Assembly (NCBI RefSeq): GCF_000281045.1 | Contig: NW_008246085.1 | Span: forward strand, 507,225 to 571,224 | DNA length: 64,000 nt | DNA from: Saprolegnia diclina VS20 | Lineage: Eukaryota; Oomycota; Saprolegniomycetes; Saprolegniales; Saprolegniaceae | Direction of reading: 5' to 3' | Part shown: one piece after another, positions 9,497 through 21,413 of the stretch | Layout of the letters: the number at the start of each line of letters is the position of its first letter | Position numbering within the stretch: the stretch's first letter is position 1 | The notes under the pieces: model-generated | Told to the model about the DNA's origin: nothing | Seen by the model: only the letters and a program-made list of their open reading frames with translations | Database searches by the model: none | Program-made: the position numbers and the translations under genes

Positions 9497-11650
9497 TTAG
9501 GACGATTGGACGATCTCGTGGCACAAGTCCGAAGGGACGTCGCCGGCGTTGTTGGCAGCGCTCACCATCCACGGACGCGTGGCGACGAGGAAGGACGCGA
9601 CATCGAGTCGGCCAAAGCGAGCGGCTTCGTGCAGCAGCGTCTCGCCGTGGGCGTCTATATCGTCTGTCGCGAACGCTTCAACAATGCTGATGTGGCCGGC
9701 GCGGGCCGCCGCCATGGCGAAATGGCGCTGGTGATAGTCGCGCACCGAGGCCAGCGCCGGGTCGAGGGCGATGACCGCGCGAAGAAGGTCGAGGTGCCCG
9801 CACTCGGCCGCGCGGTGCAGTATCGTTTGGTCGCCTGGTCCGCGCACATGCAGCGACGTTGCGGAGTGCGCATGCAGAGCCACTAGCACCTACAACCCCG
9901 TCATCGGATCACTCGCATTGATCGTTGGAAGTACCTCGGTATGGTTGTGGGACGCTGCAAAGTACGCGGGCGACCAGCGCTTCTTGGACGCGACGCACGG
10001 GTTGGCACCCGCCTCGAGCAACTGCTGCAGCACTTGCACGTGGCCGAACCGTGCGGCTTGCGACAGCGGACTCGTGCCGTCGTCGTCGCATTGATTCGGG
10101 TCGGCGTGCTGCGTCAGTAGGAACGCGACGACCGCCGACTGGTCGTAGCCGCACGCAAAGAAGAGCGGGGTCTTGCCCTTCTCATCGCGCACGTCGAGGT
10201 CGCCGCCGTCGGCTGCAAACGCTTGGAGCGACGGCAGATCGCCGACCCACGCGGCGCGCCACACATCGAACGGACGCTGGCTGCGGGCGATGCGCCACTC
10301 GAGCAACCGCGCCACCGCCCACGCGCTCGTCGTCGGTATATTCTCGGCCCTTGCAATCGGTAGCGGCGCGCGCGCACCGGCTTGTTCAAGCACGAGGAGG
10401 CTGCGGGACCAATGCGCATCGTCCTTGCCAGTCACCCCTTGCGCGATGCTCGCACAGAGGCGCAGATTGGTCGGTGCGAGGACGGTCGCGAGGTAGGCGC
10501 CAAGGTCGGCGTCGCCCGCGACGCACACGTAGCAGACGAGGCGGCCTTGGGGAGCCAAGCGGCGCGCGGCGAGCGCGATTAGCGGCTGGAGGAGCTGGTT
10601 CTCGAGCCCGTTGTCGCCTGCAGTGCCAAACGTGCGAATGTTGTACGGCGGGTCGCACACGATCGCGTCGACGACGAGGTTCGGACGCCACATGTCGTGC
10701 CGGACGTCGTGGAGGCAACGCTCGGGGGGCGCAAATGCAAACTCGCCAAAGTTGGCGGCCATGTCGCGACCGGGCCCGTCGCCTTGGAGCGACCGAAAGC
10801 TCACGTCGTGGGCGAGGCCGAGCCCTAATCAACGTCAAAGACGCATGCTACCAAGTCCGTACCGATGCCAAAATGAGCGCACGCGAGGAGGATGCCACCC
10901 GAGCCTGCAAAGGGATCGACGACCCAGTCGCCGGGACGAACCTGCGCGAGGTTGGCCATGACGAGCGCGAGCTCCGGGTCCATGGTCGTGACTCCCGTGT
11001 ACGGCCGCTTGTGGAGCGCGTACGTGGCAGCCAGGCCACTGCCGACGCGGCCACCGTGACCACCGCTTGTTGGAGAGAGGCCGTGGCCAACGAGACGACT
11101 CAATAGCGCGCGGCCATCGTCTTCGATGAGAACGCAAAGATGGGTCGACGCTGGCAGCGCCTGCGCCGTGAGGAAGCTCTCGACGTCGAACAAGGCGAGG
11201 CGACCCAGCACAGCACGCTTGTCTTTCGGGCCACGCAGGCGTTTCTTTGGCATTTTGACGTCGACGGTCGTCGCAGGTGGGCGTGCAAAGCAGTGCGCTT
11301 CGAGCTGCGTCGCCAGCGCCGCCACCGACACCTGCAATGCGAGGACTTCGTACGCTGCTTGGATCAAGACGCAGCGGGCGACGATGCACTTGGCCATGGT
11401 CTACGAGACATGGATGCATGCGAGGCTCTGACGAAGAGTCGATACCTCGGAGCTAAAGTCGACGCGGAAGAAGCGGGCTTGCAGCGAGGGCTCGTTGTGG
11501 ATGTGCACTACTCGAGAAGGAAAGGTCAGGAAGCGCGCCGCCTTACTGCGGTAGCTCACAGTTGGTCTCGCCATAGAGCCCAGCGATAGCACGGAGCTCT
11601 TCCGTGACAAGCTCGAGGTGGCGCCCGAGGGCCAAGCAATGCGCCCGCAT
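9497..11650 (-). CDS. TRMT11-like tRNA guanosine-10 methyltransferase fused to ankyrin repeats
   Basis: Five exons, complement(9497..9889, 9935..10824, 10863..11400, 11446..11507, 11560..11650); introns 38-52 nt; 657 aa. The N-terminal half follows TRMT11: an N-terminal region with RCVLIQAAYEV, then RPYTGVTTMDPELALVMAN, the SAM-binding DPFAGSGGILLACAHFG and the catalytic CDPPYNIR (about 287-294). TRMT11 makes N2-methylguanosine at position 10 of tRNA together with TRMT112. From about residue 425 the chain continues in frame into ankyrin repeats (GKTPLFFACGYDQ, GTSPLSQAARFGH, QTILHRAAECGHLDLL, GETLLHEAARFGRLD). Known TRMT11 proteins end after the methyltransferase. The fusion crosses no splice junction inside exon 4, so it is not an artefact of joining genes. 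Confidence 0.88.
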
Positions 11651-11954
11651 CGTGTCAAGTTCAACGCTGCGCCAGCCATAATCCGATCCTTTGTCTGCAA
11701 CTCAATTCCGTTGCTATTGAGAAATCCAAGTGTATGCACAAATACCTCTAAAAACTCAAAACTCAATCCCAAAAGCAGCAATTAATTGATGTTGTGTGGT
11801 ACGTATTCCGGATATGCTATCCGTAATTCGGACGCGAGGGATGGAAATAAAATACAATAAACAGTTTACGTGGCGAAACACACGCCGCTCCACAAGACTC
11901 GGCGGAATAAAAATACGCGTGGAATTGCGGTTGCCTCAGTACGAATTAGCGGGC
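11651..11954. promoter_or_regulatory. Shared divergent promoter of TRMT11-ankyrin and CDK8 genes
   Basis: 304 nt, more AT-rich than its surroundings, between two divergent start codons. It contains a TTCCGGATA element at 11806-11814, related to the motif found close to other starts in this window. Confidence 0.5.
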
Positions 11955-13513
11955 ATGCGACGCCACTCGTTGTACCAGCAGCGGGTCAAGCTCACGGACA
12001 AGTACAAGCTCATCGGGAAGATCGGCGAGGGGACGTATGGCCTCGTGTACAAGGCCGAGCTCCAGGCGCGGGACAGCCGCATGGACGACGACGAGCAGAG
12101 CTTTGCCGTCAAGATGATCAAGTCGCATAAGGAGGGCAAGAACGACGTCGTGCTCTCGATCGCGACCGTGCGCGAGATCAAGATCCTGCGCGAGATGCAC
12201 CACGACAACGTCGTCCACCTCCACGATGTGCATGTCGATCCGCGGGGCACGAGCCTCGCGCTCGTCTTCGACTACGCGGACCACGACCTGCGCGATATCA
12301 TCATCCAGAGCAAGCAAAAGCCGCTTTCCGAGTACACGAAGAAGTCGTTCATGCACCAGATCCTCAAGGGCGTCAAGTACATGCACGACAATTGGGTCAT
12401 GCACCGCGATATGAAGCCCCAGAACATCCTCGTCGTCGGCCACGGGCGGCGCCGCGGCCAAGTCAAGCTCGCCGGTCCGACGCGCCAGGCCATGCCCATT
12501 TTCTCATCCATCGATGGTCGTAGATTTCGGCCTTGCGCGGATATACAAGGACCCGATCAAGGCGCTCACGGACGTCGAGCGCGTCGTCGTGACGTTGTGG
12601 TACCGCGCGCCCGAGCTCCTCCTCGGCGCCAAGCACTACACCAAAGCCGTCGACATGTGGGCGGTCGGGTGCATCTTTGCCGAGATCCTCAACACGCGCG
12701 AGCTCTTTTGCGGCAAGGAGGCCGAGGGCACGAACGCGCCGTTCCAGAAAGATCAGTGCGACAAGATCTTCAAGATCATGGGCATGCCGACGCCGCAGAC
12801 GTGGGACGGGCTCGAGTGCCTCCCCGAGTACGAGAACATGATGCAGATGTGCAAGGAGCGCGACTACGGCACGACGTCCAAGCTCCACGACTTCGTCAAG
12901 TTTGGCACTGGCCACTCGTCGGTGCTCTTGCGCGACCTCATCTCGCGCATGCTCCACTACGGTACAGTAGAACGGCGAGACGACCATCCACGTTGATACT
13001 TGCGATATGGTAGACCCGGAGAAGCGCATCACGGCAGCCGAGGCCCTCACGCACGACTACTTCAAATGCGTACGTCGTAGATCTTTGGGTACAAGTTGGG
13101 ACGTGGGAGTGTAGGAGCCGTACCCGCGCGACTGGGCGCTCGACGAGCCCAACAAGGAGCCCATCGTCTTTCTCAAGCAAAAGATTGAGCCTATCACGGA
13201 AGACATGCTCCCGAACCGCAAGTCGCCCGCGCACCATGACGCCAAGGACGACGACGAGGGTACGACTCCGTGATCGGAATGGCTTGCCTCTCACCACTCG
13301 TGTGCAGCCCGCCGTGCGATGCGACCGAACGGCCAAGTGCCGCCCGGCATGAAGCGCCCCGAGCCACCGGCGGGGATGGTGCCGCCGCCCAACCACAGCG
13401 GTCGCCAGTGGAGCGGCCCGCCGCCGCCAGGGTACAATGCCAACCCGGTCGCCAAGCGTCCGTCGGGATCGCTGGCGCCCAACCCGCGCAGTCCCAAGCA
13501 GCGGCGCCGATGA
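11955..13513 (+). CDS. CDK8: Cyclin-dependent kinase 8-like (Mediator kinase)
   Basis: Five exons, join(11955..12474, 12524..12961, 13014..13069, 13115..13259, 13308..13513); introns 49, 52, 45 and 48 nt; 454 aa. CDK8 with cyclin C forms the Mediator kinase module. Motifs: GEGTYGLVYKA, FAVKMIK, the helix-C TVREIKILREM, HRDMKPQNILV, ADFGLARIY (restored by splicing intron 1), TLWYRAPELLLG, and the CDK8-type stretch EAEGTNAPFQKDQCDKIF ahead of the C-lobe. DPEKRITAAEAL is restored by splicing intron 2. The C-terminal tail is Pro-rich and basic, ending PRSPKQRRR. The start chosen is the Met just before the kinase domain; further in-frame codons upstream to 11796 look non-coding. MED31 is encoded 5 kb away. 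Confidence 0.92.
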
Positions 13514-13565
13514 ACGCAAGGTTGGTGGTCATCATCATAATATCCCTCTAAATAATCGTTACTAC

Positions 13566-16500
13566 TTACACGGTGCTGGCGTTTGGCGCGACATCCATCT
13601 TGAGACTCAAACGGCCCGTGATCTCGCCCATGTGACGGCCGCCGCTTGTCAGAACAGCTTGGAAGTCCACTTTGCGACCGCGACGGTGCTGCGCCGGGAC
13701 GACGCCGATGACGCACTGCCCAATGCTGTAGCCCGTCGACGACGAAGACTGGAAGTTGAGGGCGAGGTGCATGTGCTTCTTGGGCAAGAGCACCGCCGAC
13801 TGCTTCACTCCCGTGGCTTCAAACTGCTTGAGCGTTGTTGTTTGGCACGCGCTTCGAACCGCCGGACAGAGGTACCCCGAGTGGAACGTCAACTGCTCCG
13901 CGAGCTCGTTGAGCTAGAAAGCACAGACATCGAGTCGTGTCCAGGAGCAGAGACATCGTGTACCTCGCGCGACTCGGCAAAGTCGTCTTCGCTCGGCAAC
14001 GGAAAAAGACTGCGGACGACAATCGGTCCTACGGTTCGCTTGAGTCCTTGATCAATAGGGCAAGGGTTGAATCAAGGTACCTCGGTGGGTCTTGGTCGTG
14101 CTCGAGGTGCCCATCGACGACGCCCAAGTCGATGACATCATGGACGAGTGCGGCAGCGGGCCCAGTGGCGACGCCGTGAGACTCGGCGACTCGTCGTCTT
14201 CGTCCACATCGGGCGACGGCGGCAAGAGCATCGTCTCCAGCGGCGACGCCCACGTAATGTGCACGTTGGAGACCGACACGGTGCACTTCTTCACAACCAT
14301 CTGCGCATCACGCTCCATGAGCCCAAGATCAACGCAAGCGGGCGAGTCTTACGTCGTCCGTGCGTGGTGACTTTTCGATGGCGACATGGAAAATGCTCGC
14401 GACAGGCTTGTGGTCCGACGTGGTCACGTCTTCGCAGCTAAAGTACTTGACACACCGGACCTTGTCTTGGAGGTCGGGGAGCGAGTGGTACAAGATGCGG
14501 TCCGTGTACGACGGGACGCGGAGGCCGCCGTCCGAGAGGATCGTCGTGTAGAGCTCCTGCAAGTCGCGAATGTTGAGCCGCCGGTTGGTGGGCAGCTGCG
14601 TGCCCAGCGCCCGTCGGAACGTCGGTGCAAAGGTAATCATGGCTTCGGAAAAGCCCGCAAAAGCCGCGCCCGTCTGCAGCGCCGCGACCAACTCGTCGTG
14701 CTGGAGGAGGAGCGTCCAGTTGGCGTCCTTGGCATACCGGTTGATGGCGCGGACGGGGCTTTTGAAGCCGTCGTGCTCGGCGAGCGTCATGTCGTCCAGA
14801 AGCACCGTGTCGTTGCCCGGCGACGTCGTCACGCCGTACGTCATGCCATCCGAATCGTACAGGTCTACTACGCTTGCTTGAATCTCTACGCAAATCAAAA
14901 GATTCGATCGTACCCCGGGGCGGGTCGAGCATGAGACGCCGGTTGATGATGGTCACCATGAGCTTGAGCACGTCGGTGGGCGTCGCTTGCTGCGCCGTGA
15001 GGCGGTAGTTGAGGTCGCCCATGAAGATCGTGTGGTGCACCATGTGCTGGAAGTCAAACTCAACGCCCATCGACTGGAGATTCATGCTACGAAGGATGCT
15101 CGCCGCGTCCTTGTGCCGCTTCTTCATCTTGCTCTTGCCCTAAAAAACTGGGTCGGAGATACGAACCTAGGGGACAAAAGTACCGAAGAGTCGGACGCCA
15201 AGTGGCAGCTCGCGACCGCAAACGTCGTGTCAAAGTACCGAAACGCAAAGCCGACCGCGCCCTTGTTGGACGCGCGGCCCATGCCAATGAGGCTCTTGCC
15301 CCGGTGAACCTTGGACATGCCGTCGAGGAACATCTCAAAGCGACCGCACTCGACATCACTCGTCGCGACGTAGACCGCGATCGCAATGTAACCCTAATCT
15401 CTCCGTCTTGAGACATGACGCATTTGGACTTGTAGCGTACGTGGTAGCCAAGGGTGGTTTGCTTGCTTCCGATCTCGCGGTGATACGCAGTGTAGCGCTG
15501 GTTGTTGGTCGTTTCGAGGTGCGTCAGCAACTCGGACCGCGTCTCGTCCAGCGCCAAGCACTCTTGCAGGCCGATGACGTACACGTCGTGCCCGCGCGGG
15601 ATCCACGCCGCCTACGCGAAATGAGCCCACGTGGATATTTCGTACGACGTACCAACGCCGCTCGGGTCGGTACGGCACCCTCGGCCATGTTGAACGTGGA
15701 CGCATAGATCGAGACGCGGTCGCACACATCGAACGGCGTGTAGTGCGACATGTTGGATTGCGTGTCCTCCATGACAACGCTCGGCGAGGCCAGTCCCAGG
15801 AACGAGTCGGACGTCGGGCGCGGCTGGCGCTTGCAGCCGAGCGAGAGAAAGCCGCCGAAAATGACGGCGTTCACAAAGCCCTGGAGGTTGATGAGCGTTT
15901 GCGCAAACACGCCAAAGGTCGGCACGATCTGCATGCAAAAGGTGGGCGCCTTGTAGTATGAAGCGTCGCACGCCGCGTCGCTGACTAAGCCATATACGTC
16001 AGCCTTGGTGGAACATGGACGAGACGACGGACTTCGATAGACAGATATTGGGAGGTACAGGACGAGGAAGCTCATCACATAGAGGTAGAGCTGGCGCTGG
16101 ATGACCAAGAGCGCATGCTCCGTTTGCTGGTAGTTTGTTCTACCGTACGAATATGAGTGTCAAGCATGGCGCATCGAAGGCTCGCCGTACCCCGCAGCGC
16201 GCTGCCGAATGACGCTGCGCACCTTGACGAGCACGCCGACCATGAAGATAATGGCAGCAAATACAAACGTATAGAAGTGATACAAGGCCGTGTCGGGATC
16301 TGCGATCCAGCAAAAGAACGTAGACGGGCCAAGGAGCGACTGGTGGACCAAGGCATCCCCAGCGTTGTGGCGACGGCGGAGATGGTACACGGGCAGCGCG
16401 AGCCAGAAGGTCCAGCCAAGGCAGAAGAAGGCGGTGGCGAAAAAGTACCACGGGTACCGCCGTCGCATCTTCTCCTGTGTGTCCCGGTACACGACCCAGC

Positions 16501-17005
16501 GCAGGAGGTTGAACGCCATGATCGCATTCCACAGGACAACTAGAGATAGCAGCATGAGTCCTCGGTTGTGATCGCCAGGGATGCTACCGTGCGTCGAGAG
16601 AAAGTCGATGAAGAAGCCTTGGACCTGGCACGAAAGGTACGTCGGCGCGCTCTTCGGGTCTGTCCGGTTCCGAGAGTAGGTGAACGATGTGGCTGGGAAC
16701 TTGGCGACAGCGGTCCAGAGGTCGACAGCGGCCAGCGTCGCGACAAGCATCGTCGTAATGTCTCGCGTCGCACCGGTCTTGTGCCGAAAGAACCGGTACA
16801 AGATATAGGCGCAGCCAACGAACGAGAGGACGCTAATAAGAACTGAGTGCGGGAAGATCGCGATGGCAGCATGTACGCACCTCGAGACCTGGATGAGCAC
16901 ATCGTTGAGGTCGCGCAGGTACGACGGCGCTGCGAATTTGATGCGCCGGTTGTCATCGGTCGAGCCATTGCGTCCGCGCAGATGGGCTCCGGACGACCCC
17001 GACAT
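13566..17005 (-). CDS. Seven-transmembrane GPCR fused to inositol polyphosphate 5-phosphatase
   Basis: Nine exons, complement(13566..13913, 13964..14028, 14081..14300, 14353..14867, 14914..15139, 15184..15393, 15441..15611, 15653..16139, 16191..17005); introns 41-52 nt; 1018 aa. Residues about 35-370 are a cAMP-receptor-like seven-helix domain (for example SVLSFVGCAYILYRFF and ATAFFCLGWTFWLALPVY). From about 410 the chain becomes a 5-phosphatase: STFNMAEG, YVIGLQEC, NKGAVGFAF, IFMGDLNYRL (GDLNYR 602-607), PSYTDRIL (756-763) and TSDHKPV (787-793). It should remove the 5-phosphate from phosphoinositides or inositol phosphates at the membrane. A further domain of about 200 residues follows. Intron 5 has two possible acceptors 3 nt apart. 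Such GPCR-phospholipid-enzyme fusions are known in oomycetes as GPCR-bigrams. Confidence 0.9.
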
Positions 17006-18028
17006 GTCGAGAATGGTCAGCGGGACACCCGAGTGGGTATCGCGCCTTGCGCAAGGTTGCAAAAAAGCTGAACCCACGCCTAATTAGGACATCTTTAAAT
17101 CATGAATTTTAATTTCATCTCGATATATGTATGTAGGGCGATCGAAAACGCGTTGGGGTGGAACAGCCATGTGCGTGTCAGGACTTGTCCTACCGGAACA
17201 AAATGTAAGGTGTGACAGGCGCGGCTACAGACACGCCATTCTTCCCAGTCCCGCCACAATTGCCAAGTGCCGAGGAGCCACCACAACGCGCGATGACGCT
17301 GCATTCCTCAATTATTTGCATGTATTATGGGAAACCGATACGAGTGGTCCTTTTCAATGGCGCTAGTGGCGTGCTACACTGGGCGGAACGGCAAGTTTGC
17401 GTGATTCTAGCGGCGGCGTCCAGCGAGGCTGTCGACTTTGGTCCCGGTCGGCGAAGCCAAAACAACTAAAAAAGTTCAGCGGCCGAGATGCCAGATCAAG
17501 AATGGCGGCGCACTGACCACAAATCCCTGTGCCGCGTCGGCGGAGTAGCTGCAGCGTACGCTGGACTCTTGGCTCAGTAGTACACGCAACCCACGCCGCG
17601 TTCCTCGAGGATCATGACGCTGTATCAACGCGGCTCCACGCTGCAGTGCAATCCAATCTGAGATGGATGAGCATATGCGACGGTCGATGGATTCAAATTG
17701 CATCACTCGTCAGTCGCCCAGCTCCCTCGCACAGTACACTCCGGTCGTTTGAAGCCGCTCGCAGTTTATAGAACTTCTACTACATTAGTCGTTTATTGCC
17801 AGCTCAAGGAAACAGGCAGGTCCTCGACCTCGTCATCGCTCGCGAACGTGTCGCGAGAGCGGCGAGGATTACAACACGTCCGCATTCGTCATGATGTTAC
17901 GCTAGCGATCAGCTCATCATGCAAGGGCGGACATTCCATTTCCGGAAGGACCCAATCGGTGCGGATTGGCTAAAATCCAGGCAAATTTCTACCAATGCGC
18001 TCTCGCGTAACACTTCAGGCGCTACACG
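17006..18028. other. Intergenic region, 1023 nt
   Basis: Divergent region between the receptor-phosphatase and MED31. It holds a GATTGGCTAAAA element at 17964-17975, 53 nt before the MED31 start. No coding sequence is supported. Confidence 0.5.
17964..17975 (+). promoter_or_regulatory. GATTGG(C/T)AAAA promoter element upstream of MED31
   Basis: Reads GATTGGCTAAAA. Near-identical elements occur before NBR1-like, RPC2 and the ovothiol-type methyltransferase, each 45-70 nt from a start codon. It resembles an inverted CCAAT box. Confidence 0.5.
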
Positions 18029-18511
18029 ATGGAGCTCCCAACGGACGACATCCGCTTCCAGATCGAGCTCGAGTTCATCCAGTGCTTGGCGAGCCCGTCG
18101 TACCTCAACCGTGCTGCTGCGTCTACCTAGGCGGAGGCTCATGCTGGTGTAGACCTCGCGATCAACCGATACTTTGAGGACCCGGTCTTCCTCAACTACC
18201 TCACGTACTTGAAGTACTGGAAGAAGCCCGAGTACGCCAAGTACATCAAGTACGCTCGCGCTTCCCGCCATGACGCTCATACGACCCTGCGTAGCTACCC
18301 ACATGCGCTCACGTTCCTCGACCTGCTCGACGACGAAAAGTTCCGCCAGGTAGACTGCAAGCATGCACCACGCCTCATCTCGTCCATATAGATGATCGCG
18401 CACGACAGCTTCCGCGACATGGTCCATGCGCAGCAAGGCCTCCATTGGCTTCACTTCCTCAACAACCGGCAGAAGGAGGGCGCGACGCCCGTGGACGCGA
18501 CGATGGAGTAG
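18029..18511 (+). CDS. MED31: Mediator complex subunit 31
   Basis: Four exons, join(18029..18110, 18153..18249, 18295..18349, 18392..18511); introns 42, 45 and 42 nt; 117 aa, the usual length for MED31 (Soh1). The spliced protein has the family signature almost end to end: RFQIELEFIQCLASPSYLN, INRYFEDPVFLNYLTYLKYW, KKPEYAKYINYPHAL and LDLLDDEKFR. MED31 sits in the Mediator middle module that bridges activators and RNA polymerase II. None of the exons is long enough to be found by a simple open-frame search; the match only appears after splicing. Confidence 0.95.
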
Positions 18512-18611
18512 GACGAGTGGTCGCGGCCACGATTTTTAATCCGTGACCAATGCAATTCATTGGGCCACTGTATCCGACTTGAATTTGGCTTCAATAAAAT
18601 TACGACGCCGC

Positions 18612-19663
18612 ATGATGGACGAGACAGCCACGCCGCAGCCCGGACGGCTGCTACCCGAGGCTCCGACGCCTATGCTGGCCCGCAAGTCGTCGGACCCAAC
18701 GGGCCTCGTGACGTCGCCGCGGCGCCGACGTGTTCCGCGGAGCAGCAAGCGAGCGCTCTTCTCCCCCGAGACGCCCATTGCGTTGAAGCGCTGCTCCGAC
18801 CTGGTCAACGACGAGAACGCGTACGAGCATGGGCCGGCGCGAAAGGCGCCACGCCGGCTTGCGCTGTTGAGTGGCGATGAGATAGCGAGTCCTTCACATC
18901 CCAAGTTTGCACGCTGCAACTCGGCGCCAGTGCTGCACGGTGTACCTTTCAAGCCGTACGAGCCGAAGCTGCCAACAGTCCGATCGTCGCAGCATCCTGA
19001 CCTGCACGTCATTTCGCCAACCACCGTACGTTGCATATAGCTAGCCGAGCGGGGTGCTCACAGGGGACGTATGCAGGCGCTTGAGGTGTTGCAAGGCGTC
19101 CTCCCAGCCTCGTTACAAGGCGCTCGCTTCTTCGACTGCCGCTTTACGTACGAATATGAAGGCGGGCGACTTCGAGGTGCCACGTCATTGCCATCGCCAG
19201 ACGATGTTGAGCACGTCTTCTTTGCGCCGTCGCTCGCGCAATCGACGACAACCGCGCTCATCTTTTACTGCGAGTTTTCCGCGAAACGAGCGCCCGAAAT
19301 GTAGGCCATGTCTCGTAACCATGCGTCATGTGCTCCGTAGGATGCGGCACATACGGCGCCGCGACCGCTGCCTCCACGCTGCCACGTACCCCGAGCTGTT
19401 GTACCCGGAAATGTACTTGATCGACGGAGGCTACAAGCACTGCTTCGCGTCGGCACTGGTATCGAGATCTCATGTCGCTTGATGTTCACTCATTTGCTAC
19501 ACAGGCTGTGTGTGACCCGCCCACGTACACGTCCATGAACGACCCAGCGCACGCCGAGAGTGGCAAGGCGGCGATGCAGCTCCTGCGCCAGCGCTGGAAG
19601 GCCCACCAGTCGCCCGCCAGTCTCCGGGTCGTAGGCCATCATGGGCAGCATCGAGACCAGTAG
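18612..19663 (+). CDS. CDC25-type dual-specificity phosphatase
   Basis: Four exons, join(18612..19025, 19077..19300, 19341..19458, 19505..19663); introns 51, 40 and 46 nt; 304 aa. CDC25 activates cyclin-dependent kinases by removing inhibitory phosphates. The N-terminal 138 residues are Ser/Pro/Arg-rich and look regulatory. The rhodanese-fold catalytic domain has FFDCRFTYEYEGGRLRGA, the loop CEFSAKR (Cys203, Arg209; CX5R) and YPELLYPEMYLIDGGYKHCF. The residue before the catalytic Cys is Tyr, where CDC25 proteins normally have His. A C-terminal CDPPTYTSM matches the CDC25 tail. An upstream in-frame ATG is not needed. It converges on the BSD gene with only 43 nt between stops. Confidence 0.9.
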
Positions 19664-19706
19664 AATGAACATACGCTGTCGAGTCGTGTCTGGCGACACT
19701 CGTTTA

Positions 19707-21080
19707 TTACTCCCATTGGCCCCAGTCGTCGCTCGCCGACTTGGCCGCCGGCGCGGGCTCGTTGTCGTCGCCCCAATCGAGCACTTCTTCGTCCGCGAGC
19801 ACAATCGCGGCTGCTTCCGGCGCCTTCTTGGTCTCATCGACATCGATCCAATCGTCCGAGTGGTGGGACGTCACCGGCGTCGTCTTGGTCTCTACCCAGC
19901 AACGCTCACGCGGTACGTTCTTAGAATGCTACAGGGTACCGGAGGCCGACTGTGGCGCAGCTGCTACAGAGAACTTGAGTTTTACGAGGTGGGATACAGT
20001 GCTCGTACGCTCTTTTTTGGCCGCCGCTGTCGTGGGGCTCGCGAGCGGCGAGTCGACGTCCCAGCCAATCTCTTCTTCGTCCCCGCTCGCGCCGGCCACT
20101 ACGCAGCATGAGCAAGGAAGGTGACCAGTCTCCGATCACAGACCCTTTTGCAATAGCTGGGCGCTACGCTGCTCTTGGGCTGCAAGACGCGACGCCTTGT
20201 AGAGGTAATGGCCCCAAAACGCGTCCTCCGAGACCATTTCCGGCACTAGATGACTGTGAGACGTCGGAGGTCGCTTTCAACGAGTGCGACCGAGTTCTTG
20301 GCGCTTGGCGTCGACAGTCGGGTAATGCTCAACGACCTCAGCGCACAGCGCCGCCCAGTCGTCGTCCGAAATGGCTTCTCGCCACTTCTACAGAGCACGT
20401 CAGGCAAAGGGCGAGTTGCGCTGCGGACCGTGTAGGCGTCGGCGTTGGTTGGCGGCTCGACGTACGTTTCGTCTGCGTTCTGCATCGCCGAGAGTCGGAA
20501 GCGGCGAGCACTGTAGTCGCAGTGAGCCCATGCAAGGAAGATGCAGCGGTTGCTTACCTCGCGGCTTCGTCCAGCGGCTCGTCGGCCGCCGTGTCGTTGG
20601 TTTCGTCGCCGGCAAAGCCACCGATAAACTCATCCGCACTGCAGAAACGGATGACGCATGTACTGCAGTCGTTGCTATACCTTGTAAGCAGCTTGGAGCC
20701 AACCGACTCGAGCGTGGCCCCAAACGCAAAAAGCGACGCGGTCACCGTGGCTTGGAGCTCGCGCGCTTTGTTGCTGTCCGCTGGCGCCGCTTCGTCCGTC
20801 GATTCAGCGGCAGGCTTCGACTCCATCGTTTCCTCAACCTTCTTCTTTACTTGCTTGGCCACCTCGGCAACGTCCTAGGCGCAGAAGCTAAGGCCAGAGA
20901 ACAGTTGCAGCGTGCGCGTACGCCCTGGACGGTCGTTGAAAACTCCTGGAGGTCCGAGCTCAAGGTCGAAATGGCCTTAGCCGACTACATCACTGATGCG
21001 TTAGCCCCGATTGGCTCGCATGCAGCGTCTACCTTGTCCTTGACCGCCGAGACGAGCGAGTAGAAGCTGTACGATGCCAT
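19707..21080 (-). CDS. BSD-domain protein
   Basis: Nine exons, complement(19707..19891, 19940..20098, 20144..20245, 20291..20387, 20429..20510, 20558..20638, 20681..20874, 20922..20984, 21033..21080); introns 41-48 nt; 336 aa; all phases close. The N-terminus is amphipathic (MASYSFYSLVSAVKDK), and a Lys/Glu/Ala-rich segment follows. The BSD domain runs about residues 140-200: RRFRLSAMQ, TYVEPP, KWREAI, and after one intron VPEMVSEDAFWGHYLYKASR with the conserved Phe-Trp. The acidic C-terminus ends DDWGQWE, as in other stand-alone BSD proteins. The family (synapse-associated protein 1/BSDC1-like) is linked to membrane or signalling roles; the exact function here is unknown. Confidence 0.88.
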
Positions 21081-21413
21081 GCTCGCGTCGCTTCTCGCCA
21101 AAAGTGAAAGAGAATTGCTCCGCAATGCGGGGGCAACCGTCTTTTCTCTAGCTAATTGCACGCAACCCCACTCTCACCACAGTCCTAATAGCGCATTTTT
21201 CAGTGTCGAAGTGTACAAACAAGGCGAACGAGCACAGAGCAGGCTTTTTTTCATCAGATCAATTGTGTATGCGGCGTGCGCTGCGGCGAGGGCGCGAAAA
21301 AAACTTGGGACGTGCCACCTCTCTTATCTTATTGATACAAACATAATATTCAGTTGCGTGCGAATAGCCAGACGAAATCGCCGCACGCGGCAACGAATAA
21401 AATAATTCAATTG
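21081..21413. other. Divergent intergenic region, 333 nt
   Basis: Lies between the BSD gene and the next forward gene and is AT-richer than its neighbours. It probably carries both promoters. No specific site was recognised. Confidence 0.45.
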
